Shown here piece by piece: positions 33,416-44,900 of a stretch of DNA of 64,000 nucleotides. This stretch comes from Arachnopeziza araneosa (lineage: Eukaryota > Ascomycota > Leotiomycetes > Helotiales > Arachnopezizaceae). The translations under genes were made by a program, and so were the position numbers. Location: assembly GCA_003988855.1 (NCBI GenBank), contig QYAI01000034.1, positions 62,001-126,000 on the forward strand, in the 5' to 3' direction. The notes under the pieces were generated by a model. The model did no database searches, was not told where the DNA came from, and saw nothing but the letters and a program-made list of their open reading frames with translations. Each line of letters opens with the position of its first letter. The stretch's first letter is position 1.

Positions 33416-34962
33416 ATGGCATCCGTTATCTGGCAAGACTCTCCCAATTACGAAGAGGCACGCATCGGGAGGGTCTTCAACCACCGAAGACCCGACCGAT
33501 ACCCACGCGGCGTTGTGGAAGCCACCTCCGTAAACGACATTGTCGAAGCGATGCAACTCGCCAACAAGCTGAATTACCGCGTATCCGTTCGATCAGGAGG
33601 CCATAGCTGGGCAGCGTGGTCTGTCAGAGACGATGCCATACTGATCGATCTGGGGAAGTTCAAATGCATGGACTTGAATGAGTCGGAGACCATCATCAAG
33701 GTTTCGCCCAGTACCACGGGTTCGATGCTGAATGGATTGCTCAGTCCTAGAGGAAAGATGTTTGCGGGTGGCCATTGTCCTGATGTGGGATTGGGTGGTT
33801 TTCTGCTACAGGGGGGCATGGGATGGAATTGTGCGGTATGCAGGTTTAGCAAGCTCTATTTATCTGGATGAGTGATGACTGATAATCTTCTCTGCAGCAC
33901 TGGGGTTGGGCGTGTGAAAAGATTCTCGCCGTAGATGTTGTTACGAGTGAGGGCAAAATTTTGCATTGTGACCGCCACGAAAATAGTGAACTCCTGTGGG
34001 CTGCAAAAGGAGCTGGTCCAGGTCAGTCATATATCAAAGATTTTGTGACACCTATCTGATTATAGCTCTAAATAGGGTTTCCTGCTATTGTGACGGCTTT
34101 TTATCTCGAATTAAGAGACAGTTTTAGTTGCATGAAGTCATCCACTTTTGTGTGGCCGATCTCCGAGTATAAAACCGTCATGGATTGGACTTTGGCAGTA
34201 GGTTTACTCTCGCTGTCTCTGTTCAATTAAACTCATACAGTGCAGGTCTCCGAGAAATGCGATGATGGCATTGAAGCGGTGGCTGTCAGTCTTTATCCAC
34301 CAGGCAAAGACGAATTGATGATAGTAGCGCACTTTGTCACATTTCAAAACTCCGAAGAAGCAGCTTTAAATTCCCTCAAAGAAATTGACAGCTCTCATCC
34401 GGCAGGAGCAGTCTCAGAACTGCCAAGTCAACCCACAAGTCTAGCGAAAGAATACACCGACCAAGCTTGTGCCAACCCCCACAACCACCGGTATCGATGC
34501 GACAACGCCTTCATAAACGACGATGCCAACGTCTCCGAGGTCCTGAAAGAAGCTTTCACCACCCTCCCATCCGGAACCAAGACCTTCGCTCTCTGGTTCT
34601 CCATGGCTCCTGGTTCGCGCCGACAGCTACCGGACATGGCCCTCTCCATGCAATCCGATCACTACTTTGCTCTGTACACGATATGGGAAGATGCGCACGA
34701 TGATGAGAGGTGTAGTTCTTGGCTGGCGAATGTCATGGCGGGTGTGGAACGCCACTCGGTAGGTGCTTACATGGGAGACTCTGATTTTCAGGTCAGGCGG
34801 ACGAGGTTTTGGGGTGAGGAGCAGGGGAGGAAACTCATGGATTTGAGAAGGAAGTGGGATCCTAAGGGTGTGGTTTGTGGCTATCTTGATCAGGGAGACA
34901 AGTCTGGAACGGTAGGTTTGGAAAATGTTCATGAGTGGGAAGAGAAGAACTTGAAACTGTAA
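33416..34962 (+). CDS. FAD-linked oxidoreductase, berberine-bridge-like (PCMH fold), 460 aa
   Basis: Exons 33416-33835, 33898-34021, 34076-34197 and 34246-34962 join cleanly (WNCA|HWGWACE, GPG|FPAIV, LA|VSEKC). Residues 30-190 form the FAD-binding domain: VRSGGHSWAAW carries the His that binds flavin covalently, and GGHCPDVGLGGFLLQGGMG has the Cys position used for a second, 6-S-cysteinyl link. The substrate domain follows and a BBE-type tail is near the end (RFWGEEQGRKLMDLRRKWDP), though the usual final Tyr/Asn motif is not obvious. Such enzymes oxidise alcohols, sugars or alkaloid-like amines using O2. No signal peptide, so intracellular. It likely shares a pathway with the neighbouring cupin, SDR and MFS genes. 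Confidence 0.88.
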
Positions 34963-35279
34963 CACCGCTTGGGTTTGTTTGAGCGGTATAAATACTCTGG
35001 CGTTGATTGTAGAGATCCTATTGCCTCTGTTACTCATGTATATATTACCTAGATAGTTCTCTTAGCTCCACCGTCGAGCTTTCAGATTCAAAGTTCTGAC
35101 ACGACCCCTTCGAGAAAACAAAAACTTATCTAAGTTTGTCACTGTTTTAATGATGCCGCGGCAAGCGTAGCTAAGCAATGGATCCCAGGAATTATATTTC
35201 AATCATTTGGGTTCGTGATAAAAGTGTTGTCAAGCGACCTGGATATGTTTTTCTCATAAAATTTTCCCTTAAGCTATCA
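34963..35279. other. Convergent intergenic region, 317 bp
   Basis: 3' ends of the FAD oxidase and of the SDR meet here. No gene seen. Confidence 0.5.
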
Positions 35280-36053
35280 CTACCCCATCCACAGCCCTCC
35301 ACAAGCATTTATATTCACACCATTTATCCAGCTCGCTCTCGGCATACAGAGCATAGTCACCGCATAAGAAATCTCCTGCGGCGCTGCCAACCTCGCTCCC
35401 ACAGGCGTCTTGTCAATCACGGATCCCAACAACTTCATCATCTCATCGCCAGCCGCAGCAAATCCCTCCGTCATCGTCGGGCCGGGACTCACAGAATTAA
35501 CTGTACATCCGTACTTGGGCGGGAGCTCCCGAGCCCACACCCTGGTCATGGAGTCCACCATGCCTTTCGAACCAGCGTAGATGGTCTGCATTGCTGGTGC
35601 TTCGCGGGACGAGATACTGCAGATATTGATGATCCGCGAATCCTTTGACGCGAGATGCGGGAGGGCCGCTTGTGTGAGGAGAAAGGTCCCACGGCAATTC
35701 AGATTCACGATGCTATCCCAATGAGCGAGAGTTTGTTCCTCGAAAGGGAGATTGACCGCGATGCCGGCATTGTTGACCAAGATGTCGATCTTGCCTGTGT
35801 ATTCGTTCACAGCGGCATTGATGAGGGCTTGTGGGCCGTCGACGCTGGAGATGTCGGCTTCAACTGCGAGACCAGGCGTTTTCAATGTCTGGACGACGGC
35901 TGAGGCGCGCTCTTTGAAGTGAGGGAATGGGTAGTTGATCACGACATGTGCTCCTAGTGCTGAGAGGTCACGGGCTATTTGAGCGCCGATGCCAGAATCG
36001 GAGGCACTGACTACAGCCACTTTGCCTTGGAGGGAATGATTCGAGTTGTCCAT
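35280..36053 (-). CDS. Short-chain dehydrogenase/reductase, 257 aa
   Basis: Single exon. The ATG at 36051-36053 (MDNSNHSLQGKVAVVSASDS) fits the family start; the open frame upstream is leader. Motifs are SASDSGIG (a variant of TGxxxGIG, where the Thr-Gly is Ser-Ala), DILVNNAGIAV, the catalytic Ser in ICSISS and Tyr/Lys in YAGSKGM, then SPGPTMTEGF. It resembles 3-oxoacyl-ACP reductase and versicolorin-reductase-like enzymes that use NADP(H). The C-terminus WINGVNINACGGLWMG is typical. It probably reduces or oxidises an intermediate made by the adjoining FAD oxidase or cupin. Confidence 0.88.
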   Translation of the reverse strand: MDNSNHSLQGKVAVVSASDSGIGAQIARDLSALGAHVVINYPFPHFKERASAVVQTLKTPGLAVEADISSVDGPQALINAAVNEYTGKIDILVNNAGIAVNLPFEEQTLAHWDSIVNLNCRGTFLLTQAALPHLASKDSRIINICSISSREAPAMQTIYAGSKGMVDSMTRVWARELPPKYGCTVNSVSPGPTMTEGFAAAGDEMMKLLGSVIDKTPVGARLAAPQEISYAVTMLCMPRASWINGVNINACGGLWMG

Positions 36054-37041
36054 GGTGCTGATGCGGATAATAGGTCCGTAAGGCGGGTTAGATGTGTAAT
36101 TGACAATATTATAACAAAGATATAACCTTAACAATAGTCAGAGCACGGGGAAAGTCTCCTCACAGTTGATTTTAGCGAGACATCAATGGTACAGCAGACA
36201 ATCAAGCCTTGTAGTCTCCCAGTCGTCCTCCTCAGCCTCGCGTCCTCCCCGCCATCCCCCGCATATAATAAATCCCATCCGTCTTCCCTGTTCTCGGGTC
36301 GAAGTGGCGGTGGGGGAGCAGGTCCCAGGCGGCTCAGGTAATAACCGCCGCCCACCTTCCCCGGCACCCCAGAAAACCGATTCCGAAAGTGGACTTTGAC
36401 TCTGGCTTTGGCTGCGGGCATGGGTCTGCTTTCGATGGGGAAGCCGCGCGTCAGTTCTTTGGGATCTGCATGAACAGATCTCCTGCGGGTCCGACCGGCA
36501 TCGTGGGTCTGGCCCTTGGGTGTGCTATCTCGTCTGCCGGTATCCGCTGGTCAGGGAGGTGGGCCGAGGAATCGAGGAGCCTGGATCCTAGGCGTAGTTG
36601 GTTTGGAGAGATGAAAGAGTAAGATTAATTCTGACGAGAGAAATGCCAAGGCAATCTAGCAACTATCATGGAAGTGGAGGTGGACGACGTTTTGATGTGA
36701 CATATCCACGTAGGAAACATGGACAGACCTCGGTGAGAATTTCATGTGGTTTCTTAAGACTAAGTCGTATGATAGTCCTGCATGGGTACAGTGCATGGGA
36801 CATGGCGTAACTCTCTTAACAAGTAAAGATTAAATCATCATTTCGAGAATCAAAGCTCTCCTCTTCGTTATGAATTTCGCTCATGACGCATCTATAATAA
36901 TTGGCCCGATGATGATAAATTTCTCCATCAAAGGACTGAGTACACATGGAACATATCTCCAAATGAGGTGCAGTCTGCTTGATCTGCGCCATGGACCCTC
37001 TCCTCCCAAGTCCATTAATCGAAATGCCCAGCACAAGAAAG
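36054..37041. other. Intergenic, 988 bp
   Basis: Contains the SDR promoter and the MFS gene's 3' end. A G/C-rich stretch at 36210-36570 gives open frames on both strands (for example 36128-36421 minus), but they have no recognisable domain and odd composition, so I leave them out. Confidence 0.4.
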
Positions 37042-39008
37042 CTATTCGCCGACTTCTCGGTCCATATCCCAATGCACATATCGGACCACCCACCAGTGCC
37101 AAGAAGCAGCCTTGATTCGCTTCCCGTAGACAAAGAGGGGACCCGTCAATAGAAGAATAAACGCCGCAATCCCAGCCATGGTTCCATAAGCATGCAAGTA
37201 GCCAACTTCGGCGATCCAAGGGTTGGTGTAGAAAGAGAGAAGGAACCCAAAGCAAGCTATGGAATGTTAGCTTTGGTCTTTTGATGCAATGGAATAGCTC
37301 ACATTTGAATGCCATAGCCGTAACGACAATTTCGCCTGCAATTGGGCGATATGCATCAATCGTGTATACCAAAGAGATGTTGGTAGCTTGAACAATAGAG
37401 AAGTTGACTGTGAAGTGCGTTAGAGATAGATATACTGACAGGTTGATGGAAGGATTAACTTACGAAGACCAAGGCCAATAGTAGGGCACATCCAGTGAAG
37501 CTTGTATTGAATTCCCACACCATACAGAATTAGCGCCAATGGTGTTGTGATGAGACTAATGGCAATAGCTGGTAGACGCATTTCAGGCTCTCGAATACCG
37601 CCATTATGTTTGGTGAGGTGATCAGCGACCTTGTCACCAAGATGTCCACCCAAAAATATACCAATGAGGGAGCCAACGACTGCGGAGAAAAAACACAGGC
37701 CAGTCTGCCAAGGAGCAAATCCATATGCTCCAGCAAATGCAGGCGCGACGTTTGATGTCACTGCAACGAGGAAACCAATGGTGACGGACATGACTAGCGC
37801 ACCCCACAAGACGGCGGGTAGACAGATGAGAGCGATGGGACGGATGAACAGGTTCCAAAGGCTTTCGTGGGTATATGTACCACTGAAGATTTTCAATGAC
37901 TGGAGGTAGGTCTTCTTCTTTGGGATACTAGCGTGACCTGCTTGTTCCTTGTAACTGATTGAAGACTCTCCAGCATCCTTAGAGAGGTTGCTCTCAGATG
38001 TTGTGTTGCTTCCGATGTTGTCGCGAAGGTAGGCCGTTTCAGGGAATGTGAAGATGGCCAGTAGTAACACCACGGCAATCAATCCGGTTGCGACGTAATA
38101 TATGACTCGCCATGGACTGTGAATGACAATGAGACTAAGCCGGTTAGCGTTTCTCCTTGCAAGCCGTGTTGAGACGGATGAGAATAATCTTACCCGTCAA
38201 GAATGATACCTCCAGCAACACCGCACGAGAGCGCAGATGTGTACATTCTGAATATAGGTCAGTCATATGTTTGAGAGATATCAAAATGAAGAGGACTAAC
38301 GCCATAATTGTGCCACGCTCGTGCAAGAAGAATACTAGGTCTTCGATTAGTACTGCGAACGCATATATTTGAGGACAAATCTTACCATCAGCAATAGACA
38401 ATGGTGCTACTGTCTCTGCTGCTCCAGCCGCAAATCCCATGACAATTCTCGCTGCCAGGAAACTAGCGTACGATTTGGTGACCGAGAGCCAGATTGCAGT
38501 AGCGACATAGATTGTGTAACTTGCGATGTATACTAGTCGTCTGCCATATTTGTTCACCAATGGCATCCATATGAAATTACCGACCCCTTGGAGAAGTGCG
38601 GTGGTGGTGAAAAAATAAGCGGTCTTGGAGATTGCGGCACCTACACCTGCAGCGCCGGTTTTGACCGCGTTTGGAAAGAAATCCAAAGCCGTTGCTTCAA
38701 TGGCAATGGTTGGTCCAGCAGCCAAGAAATTGCACATAAACATGGCAATGCAAATCACGATTGCCATGTAGTACTTGTATGCTTGACTCCTGTTGATTAT
38801 TAGTAAGCTTGGATGGATATATTCCCATGGCTGCGTACCAATTGAGAGGGTCGTTAGGATCTTCTGACGGCGTGGGTATTAGAATGATCTCGTTCGTATC
38901 CTGGTGACGATGGCGAACACTTCCAAGGGTCATGGTCTTCTTGACGCCTGCTTTGCCATCATTGCTAGGCACTGTCTTGACTGGCTCCAACGTGATTCCG
39001 CGCTCCAT
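37042..39008 (-). CDS. Major facilitator superfamily transporter (DHA1/HOL1-like), 544 aa
   Basis: Seven exons: 38839-39008, 38386-38789, 38301-38334, 38194-38247, 37464-38116, 37303-37407 and 37042-37256; phases all agree (DPLNW|SQAYKYY, PLSIAD|VFFLHERGTIMA, ILDG|PWRVIYY). It has a hydrophilic N-terminus, twelve membrane helices in two sixes and a charged central loop (NTTSESNLSKDAGESS). The MFS signature between helices 2 and 3 is MPLVNKYGRRLVYIAS and the second-half copy is GGHLGDKVADHL. This pattern (FFLHERGT, GFAAGAAET) is typical of fungal DHA1 carriers that move toxins, polyamine-like or siderophore-like small molecules. Likely the importer or exporter for the neighbouring SDR/FAD-oxidase/cupin pathway. 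Confidence 0.9.
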
Positions 39009-39685
39009 GGCTGCAAAAGCCGATGGAAAATGTAATATGAAAGAAGACGGCGCTTATGTTGCTGATGTCAGAAGATCGTGATCTTTAGATTTAGATTGAA
39101 TCTGTCGTCGACTGCCAGAGCCCAAGGGAGATTAAGACTTATGCAATTCTGTATCTTCAGTTATTGGGAGGTTGTTGCAGTGCCGCCCACATCGGAAGGC
39201 CCGAGACTTCGGGAGAGGTGGGCAGGAGAATAAATGGCAGCGGGAAGACGCCACCACTACGGGGTGGACTTGAAGAGTTGTGGAGTGACCAATCCAAGGG
39301 ACGAACAAACAGCAAAACTTTGTTGGGTGCGGAGTGTGGGGAAGCGGGGTAGCATAGTGCTCGGAAAATCATCTTGGGCATGCTGGAATGCTGACCTAGT
39401 TGCCTTACTTGATTTTGAAGCTTTACCGATATCTCACGAGAGTAGATGCTGTGAAATCAATGCTTCTACCAAGTATACAGAATACTCCCTGCCGAGCCGG
39501 CGGGGTTTTCATATGTCTCCATCAGATGCATACGTACGCACTCAGAAGTATCCATAGAGAGCGCGGAATAGTGATTTACCTTCCTATAAAGACCCGTGAT
39601 TCATACATATCCCTTTTCCTTTCTCCAGGAATTCAATTGCTGTTGACCCCCAAGAAAAATACAGTTCTCCCCCTTCAGTTTCATC
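39009..39685. other. Divergent promoter region, 677 bp
   Basis: Between the leftward MFS gene and the rightward secreted protein. A TATA box lies near the right end. No gene supported. Confidence 0.5.
39585..39590 (+). promoter_or_regulatory. TATA box of the 39686 gene
   Basis: TATAAA in TTCCTATAAAGACC, 96 bp before the ATG of the beta-helix-like protein and followed by a pyrimidine-rich leader. Position and context are typical of a fungal TATA promoter. Confidence 0.5.
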
Positions 39686-41059
39686 ATGCGCTTTACCACC
39701 TCGCTTCTCGCTTCATTTTCTGGGGCTGCAATAGCATCAATAGTGCTCAGCGACCCAAGTGATGATCTTTCATCGTCATACTTCGTCACAGATAATACCA
39801 TTCTTGCCGACTACAGTGTAATGCCAACGGCAACACAACCTTCGGATCTGAAAGCCGGCTATTACTTTGTTGGCGTGGGAAATGAGACGGCATTGAGTCA
39901 CACTGCCTTCTCAAACTACGACAACGATACAAGCGTGATTGTAGTTGCAGGTGGCGCAGAGTTAAACCTCTCATTCGTTGACATTGTCAAGTATGGCTAC
40001 TCTACAAATCTCATCGACGCCAGCTTCTGGGGCTTCAATGCAGCAATCAACGTTGCTAACGCATCTACTGGTTACTTCGATCATCTGAACATCACGACCC
40101 ACAATGGCGCCGCTAATGTCTACGTTTACGGTACAGGTTCTGTTATCCATGTTTCCGATTCGTGGCTGTACAGCTCTGGACCGGTAGCCCACGGCGTGTA
40201 TGCTTCAGGTAACGGTACCGCCTATGTCAACAATGTTGAAGTCTTTACGGGTGGTAATCGTTGCAGTTCATTCTCCGGAGACACCCCGGCTGGTTATCTT
40301 CATATCTCGAACTCTGTGGCCCACACGGCCGGTGTCGGCAGCGCTATTTTCTATGTTCTTGGCGAGGTATATGCCAATAATGTCGTTGGCGTGGCAGAGC
40401 ATGCTCCCGTGGCATTCATGGATGGAGCTGGCTTGCTTGAGTTGACAGACTCAGAAGTAACTGCTGGACTCCTTGGGGGGATAATCATCTTCAGTTCTTC
40501 TGTGCGGACTAGTGGCTCTGTGGTCAGATTTACAGACACCAAATTGACAGCCGTTGGCAAGACTGTGCCTGGACTCTGGTTCGGCAATGTAATCGCCGAC
40601 GTTAACCTTTACAACACTGAAATCAAAGCAGAATCTGGTATTCTCATCTCTGCCAATTTCTCCCAGGTGACTCAAGATTTCGACTATTATGCGAGCTATA
40701 CCGACAATCCAAGCCTTTCGCCTGCCATTGTTACAGTGTCTGTCGCAGAGTCCGAACTGACTGGAGATCTTTTGGCGTTCAATGGTAGTACAATCAATTG
40801 GAATCTTGCATCAAACACAAACTGGACAGGCACTGCCTATTCTGGATTTGGCAAGGCAAACTTCAACATCGATCTTGACTCGTCCAGTGGTTGGAAATTG
40901 ACCAATGATACGACGGTGCAAAACCTTACTGCTACCTCGCTTAGTAGTATCAACAGCAATGGATTCACACTCAGCTACAACAAAAGCGCCTTGTCTAATG
41001 GCTGGCTGAATGGCCAAACTTATTCCTTGACTGGAGGCGGGAAGGTAATTCCATACTAG
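39686..41059 (+). CDS. Secreted beta-helix-like repeat protein, 457 aa
   Basis: Single exon, with a signal peptide (MRFTTSLLASFSGAAIASIV). The mature chain has many short beta-strand repeats of about 20-25 residues of the type 'SxVIHVSDSWLYSSG', 'GTAYVNNVEVFTGG', 'GYLHISNSVAHTAG', 'VVRFTDTKLTAVGK', 'VIADVNLYNTEIKA', as in right-handed parallel beta-helices. The last third (SELTGDLLAFNGSTINWNL...NTNWTGTAYSG) resembles the C-terminal part of bacterial autotransporter passenger domains. There are about ten N-glycosylation sites and one cysteine in the mature chain. No catalytic motif is recognised, so cell-wall or adhesive functions are only guesses. Confidence 0.8.
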   Translation: MRFTTSLLASFSGAAIASIVLSDPSDDLSSSYFVTDNTILADYSVMPTATQPSDLKAGYYFVGVGNETALSHTAFSNYDNDTSVIVVAGGAELNLSFVDIVKYGYSTNLIDASFWGFNAAINVANASTGYFDHLNITTHNGAANVYVYGTGSVIHVSDSWLYSSGPVAHGVYASGNGTAYVNNVEVFTGGNRCSSFSGDTPAGYLHISNSVAHTAGVGSAIFYVLGEVYANNVVGVAEHAPVAFMDGAGLLELTDSEVTAGLLGGIIIFSSSVRTSGSVVRFTDTKLTAVGKTVPGLWFGNVIADVNLYNTEIKAESGILISANFSQVTQDFDYYASYTDNPSLSPAIVTVSVAESELTGDLLAFNGSTINWNLASNTNWTGTAYSGFGKANFNIDLDSSSGWKLTNDTTVQNLTATSLSSINSNGFTLSYNKSALSNGWLNGQTYSLTGGGKVIPY

Positions 41060-42338
41060 AAAAGTTTGGATTGAACAGCAGAGGACTTATCCCACGAGGT
41101 TAAGTGACGGAAAATGTGCAGGTGGATTGGGCAGTGTGTCTCTTTCATTAATTCTCACACACTACAACGAGTTTAGTAGTAGACTTAAAAGTAATCTACA
41201 TTATCACCTGTCAGGATTCTTGCTCTTGCTGTGCATCCTGTGATATTACGTCTCAACCTTGCTTCAAGGATTATACCGTCATAAAGTAGTATTTTCACAC
41301 ACTGTTGGATTGCTGTCTTTTAAAATATAAGAAAATAAGTTTTTGGACAAGAAAATGTGAAATTGACTACGCAAGGAGATACGGCATGATACCTATCACG
41401 TGAATATCAAGTGACTTTCCACTGACACTGGCTGAGGTAAGTCTGACAGCCAAAGGACTGCAGCTCAACATCAGACGCGATAGTAATATGACTTATTAAT
41501 ACAATGAAACCACGTAAACTTATTGCAGTCAATTCTTCAATGCCAAGAAAACAAAATTATCCACGTCCTCGGACAGGCCCGCTGTCACCATTTTGGCTCC
41601 TGTTTCAGGTTGCGCCAGCAAGGCTGACAACAAGAACCCAAATTTCTGGACACCCTGGACAAATCTAGATTTGGCTCATGCGAACACGTCGCAATGACAT
41701 GAGTGGCTGCTCTCGAGCATGAAACGCCCAGCACACAGCTGACCCTTGGATGAGTGAGCGGAAACCTTTTATTACAGTACTTTCTTCACCTCATGCTCTC
41801 AAACAACCTCACCGCCGCCGGGGATCCGATGACAGTTCACCAGAGCAAGGAGCAAGCTTCGACATGTCACTGCAGGACCACGTTTGGAGCTGTTCTTGGC
41901 AGCGATGATGAGATTAAGGATCCTCCGACCAAGAAAAATAAACGAAACTTGCCAATTACAGCCTGCTGAGATCAGAGGGCTCCACATCTAGGCCGTTTTG
42001 AGATGAGAATCTTATGCCTTACCCTTCTTCCAGTGGGTGCCCTCGCTGGCAATTCTGGTTCTAGATGTGCCAGCTAGTCGGAGCAATTCCTTTTTTCAAT
42101 ATGCAAAAATGAACAATATGGGTCAATTGGACCAATTATGTCGAGACGAGCCCCCAATCTATGGCCCTTTACGGTCGTTGCTGACCCTGAAGGACGTGAC
42201 CCATTTCCCAAAAACAATGCGTCGCGAGTGGCAGCGTATCTGACATGGACTTTATATACAGCGGTAATCTTCTTTTCCTTTCAAATGAATAGTTCGAGCT
42301 TCTTCTTAGAGTACACCTTCTCGCGTCACGTGCCCATA
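41060..42338. other. Intergenic, 1.3 kb
   Basis: No supported gene. Short open frames at 41754-42243 lack coding signs. The right part is the promoter of the GH76 gene. Confidence 0.45.
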
Positions 42339-43541
42339 ATGTTATTTTTATCAAGCAAAAGTCTGGCAGTAATCTGCGCCACACTCACTCTTTCCTATGC
42401 TCTCCCTCATCCAGAATCAAGATCTTTTCAACTTTCATCTCGATTAAACAAACGGGCATCGCAAACGGATTATATGGATTATGCCATTGCGGGAATCAAC
42501 CAGATGCAAACATGGTACAATGCGGCCACGGGACTTTGGGGAGGAGACTGGTGGAACAGTGCAAATGTTCTCACTATGTTAGCGGACTTTCAGGAATATT
42601 TTCCAAGTCAGGCAGCACCTATCACAGCACAAGTATTCCCTACGACTCTGCAAAAAGCACCAGCAGGAGGCTCGAACCCAGGGTTCCTTAATGGCTTCTA
42701 TGATGATGAGCTATGGTGGGCTCTCGCCTGGATCAAAGTGTTCGACGTCACACAGAATAAAACTTACTTGGACACGGCGGCAGCCATATTTGAAGATGCG
42801 AAAGGAGCTTGGGGAAATTCATCGTGCGGTGGCCTCTGGTAGGTGACTTCCAAATCCCGTAGATATCACATGACTCACCTCGATTTCAGGTGGGACAAAG
42901 CAAAGACAGGCGTTGGCGCTGTAGAGAACGAGCTTTACCTGACTGCGGCAGCCAAGCTTGCAACCCGTCTTCCTACGACACCCTCATCTGGTTACTACCT
43001 CACTGAAGCCCTGAAAGCGTACACCTGGTTCACTGGCTCAGGCCTCATCAACGCCCAAAACACAATCAACAATGGCATCGTACTTGCCACATGCAAAAAC
43101 GACGGCAATTTTGTCTTTTCCTACAACCAAGGCATCATCCTTTCTGGCCTAGCTGAACTTACCTGGGCCACGAATGACATCAAGTACAATACTCTCGCTA
43201 ATACTATCGCCACAGCCGCCATCGGAGCCTTGACAGACGCCAATGGGATTCTTCACGAGCCATGTGAAGCTACAGGATGCGATGGAGACGAAGAACAATT
43301 CAAAGGAATCTTCGGCCGTAACATCCAATTCTTGTTTAACCGCGCAACGGTCCTCCCAAGCGACACAGCAGCGCTATACAAATCCTTCTTGGAGACGAAT
43401 GCGAACGCCATCTGGGGGTCGGATAATGTGGATAATCAGCTTGGATTAGTATGGAGTGGACCAGAGGGAACAGCGACGGTTCAGACGCAGAGTAGCGCAT
43501 TGGACGCCATTGTTGGAGCAGCAGCGGTTGCATCATCATAA
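42339..43541 (+). CDS. Glycoside hydrolase family 76 alpha-1,6-mannanase-like, 383 aa
   Basis: Exons 42339-42838 and 42890-43541 join as SCGGLW|WDKAKTG. The start giving MLFLSSKSLAVICATLTLSY has a signal peptide ending near YALPHPESR; a longer frame exists upstream but lacks family similarity. GH76 signature NGFYDDELWWALAWIKVF carries the catalytic Asp pair, and GAVENELYLTAAAKLATR plus FSYNQGIILSGLAELTWAT follow. Enzymes of this family cut or transfer alpha-1,6-mannan chains (endo-mannanase or Dfg5/Dcw1-like wall cross-linking). The tail ends AAAVASS without a clear GPI omega site or C-terminal hydrophobic segment, so it is likely a freely secreted enzyme. Length is short for Dfg5-type proteins. 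Confidence 0.88.
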
Positions 43542-44900
43542 ACTAAATGAAAGGAAATGGGCTCGGTGAATTTTTCTGGGCGGCTGAAAACAATACCCCT
43601 ATTTTTTAATGTTTTCTGTTTGGTGTTTAGAGAGATCGGGTGTCTGCATATTGGGTCCGGGGATGGTAGATAGATTACCGGCGCTTCTCGGAGTTGGCAT
43701 GGGGCTGGTAGATATTTTTGACGTTCCGAATTTATGACCCTGAGATGTTTCATCTCAGACCAGAATTGGAGAAACGCTGATTGTTGAGAGATGCTTTTAA
43801 ACATCCTCGTCATTTCGCCGAGTGGCCTTTTATTTTATTCTTCGTTTCTATGAATGGCTTGATTCGTCCCTGAGATTAGCCGTATTGTCGGAGTGAGCAG
43901 TTCGCAAGCGCAACATCTCCCGCCATGCACCTTCTCCTCTTTATGGCCATGGCCCTGGAACAATATTAAAGCTTCATGTAGTCCATTTCCTTGACGTGCT
44001 TTCACTTTTCTGTAATCGCACACACCAGAAGCTGTTGTGCAGACCCACCAGTGTATTTTCCGTTCGGAGCCGCCTCCCTATTCCACCCTTCATAACACAA
44101 AATCCAGACTTGGACGTGATGCGATATCAAGCGATATCTAGATACCTATGGGAGGTCAAATTCCCGCATTAGCCCGAGATTTGTTGCTCGATGGTCGCTC
44201 AGCTCGAAGGAGCGAGCAGCGAAACTTGGAGACGGTTGGCATGGAACGAGTCTTCGTTGGCGGAACAGCCACATCTGGTCCTCACGCTATCCAGACCTCC
44301 GTCGGAGAGGCCTTCCAGTATCCCAGCAGGGCGGAGAAAACTATGAGATCCCGCGATCCACATACACCAGATGACTTCCAGATTCGGCCATCCCAAGCGT
44401 CATCAGCAGCAAACATGCGATTCATCACCACGAACGCTCCGAAAGAAGCTCGACAAGCTGAATCGACTATCCTTGAGGGAGTAACCACGCCCGATCCTCC
44501 CCGTGATATTTTTCCCCCGCGGTGATGGAGCGCCATCGAGGATGCAATTATTCAGAGCACGCTTCCAAGTTTTCTACTGTGAAATAAACATCCACGACAC
44601 TCACAGATAAAAATTCAAAGATCTCGAGTTGTTGTCCATTTCGCGTTTCTAAGGACTCTCTTTTCACAATTGTATTAAATACCGGATTTGATATAGGACA
44701 ATAGCAGTGTTTCAATGTTAGATCTGAAACATGACAATAGAAGTGATACATGTCGTGTTCAACATGCGATAATAGAAGCGTCTAAATGTCAGATTTGACA
44801 CGCCAAAACAAAGAGTGTTTTTGGATCCGTCTATCCAGAACTTTTGAAGACTGTGTCGTGTTGGAAAGAGTTGCTCCGGAGAAAGCATATAGGTGTCTCA
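43542..44900. other. Convergent intergenic region, 1.4 kb
   Basis: A 125-codon ATG-started plus-strand frame at 44148-44525 (begins MGGQIPALARDLLLDG, ends DPPRDIFPPR) and an antisense frame overlap each other; neither shows a domain, so I regard them as unproven. Near 44690-44800 two similar segments (TGTTTCAATGTTAGATCTGA and GCGTCTAAATGTCAGATTTG) each lie beside ACAATAGCAG/GATAATAGAAG, a small degenerate duplication. Confidence 0.35.
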
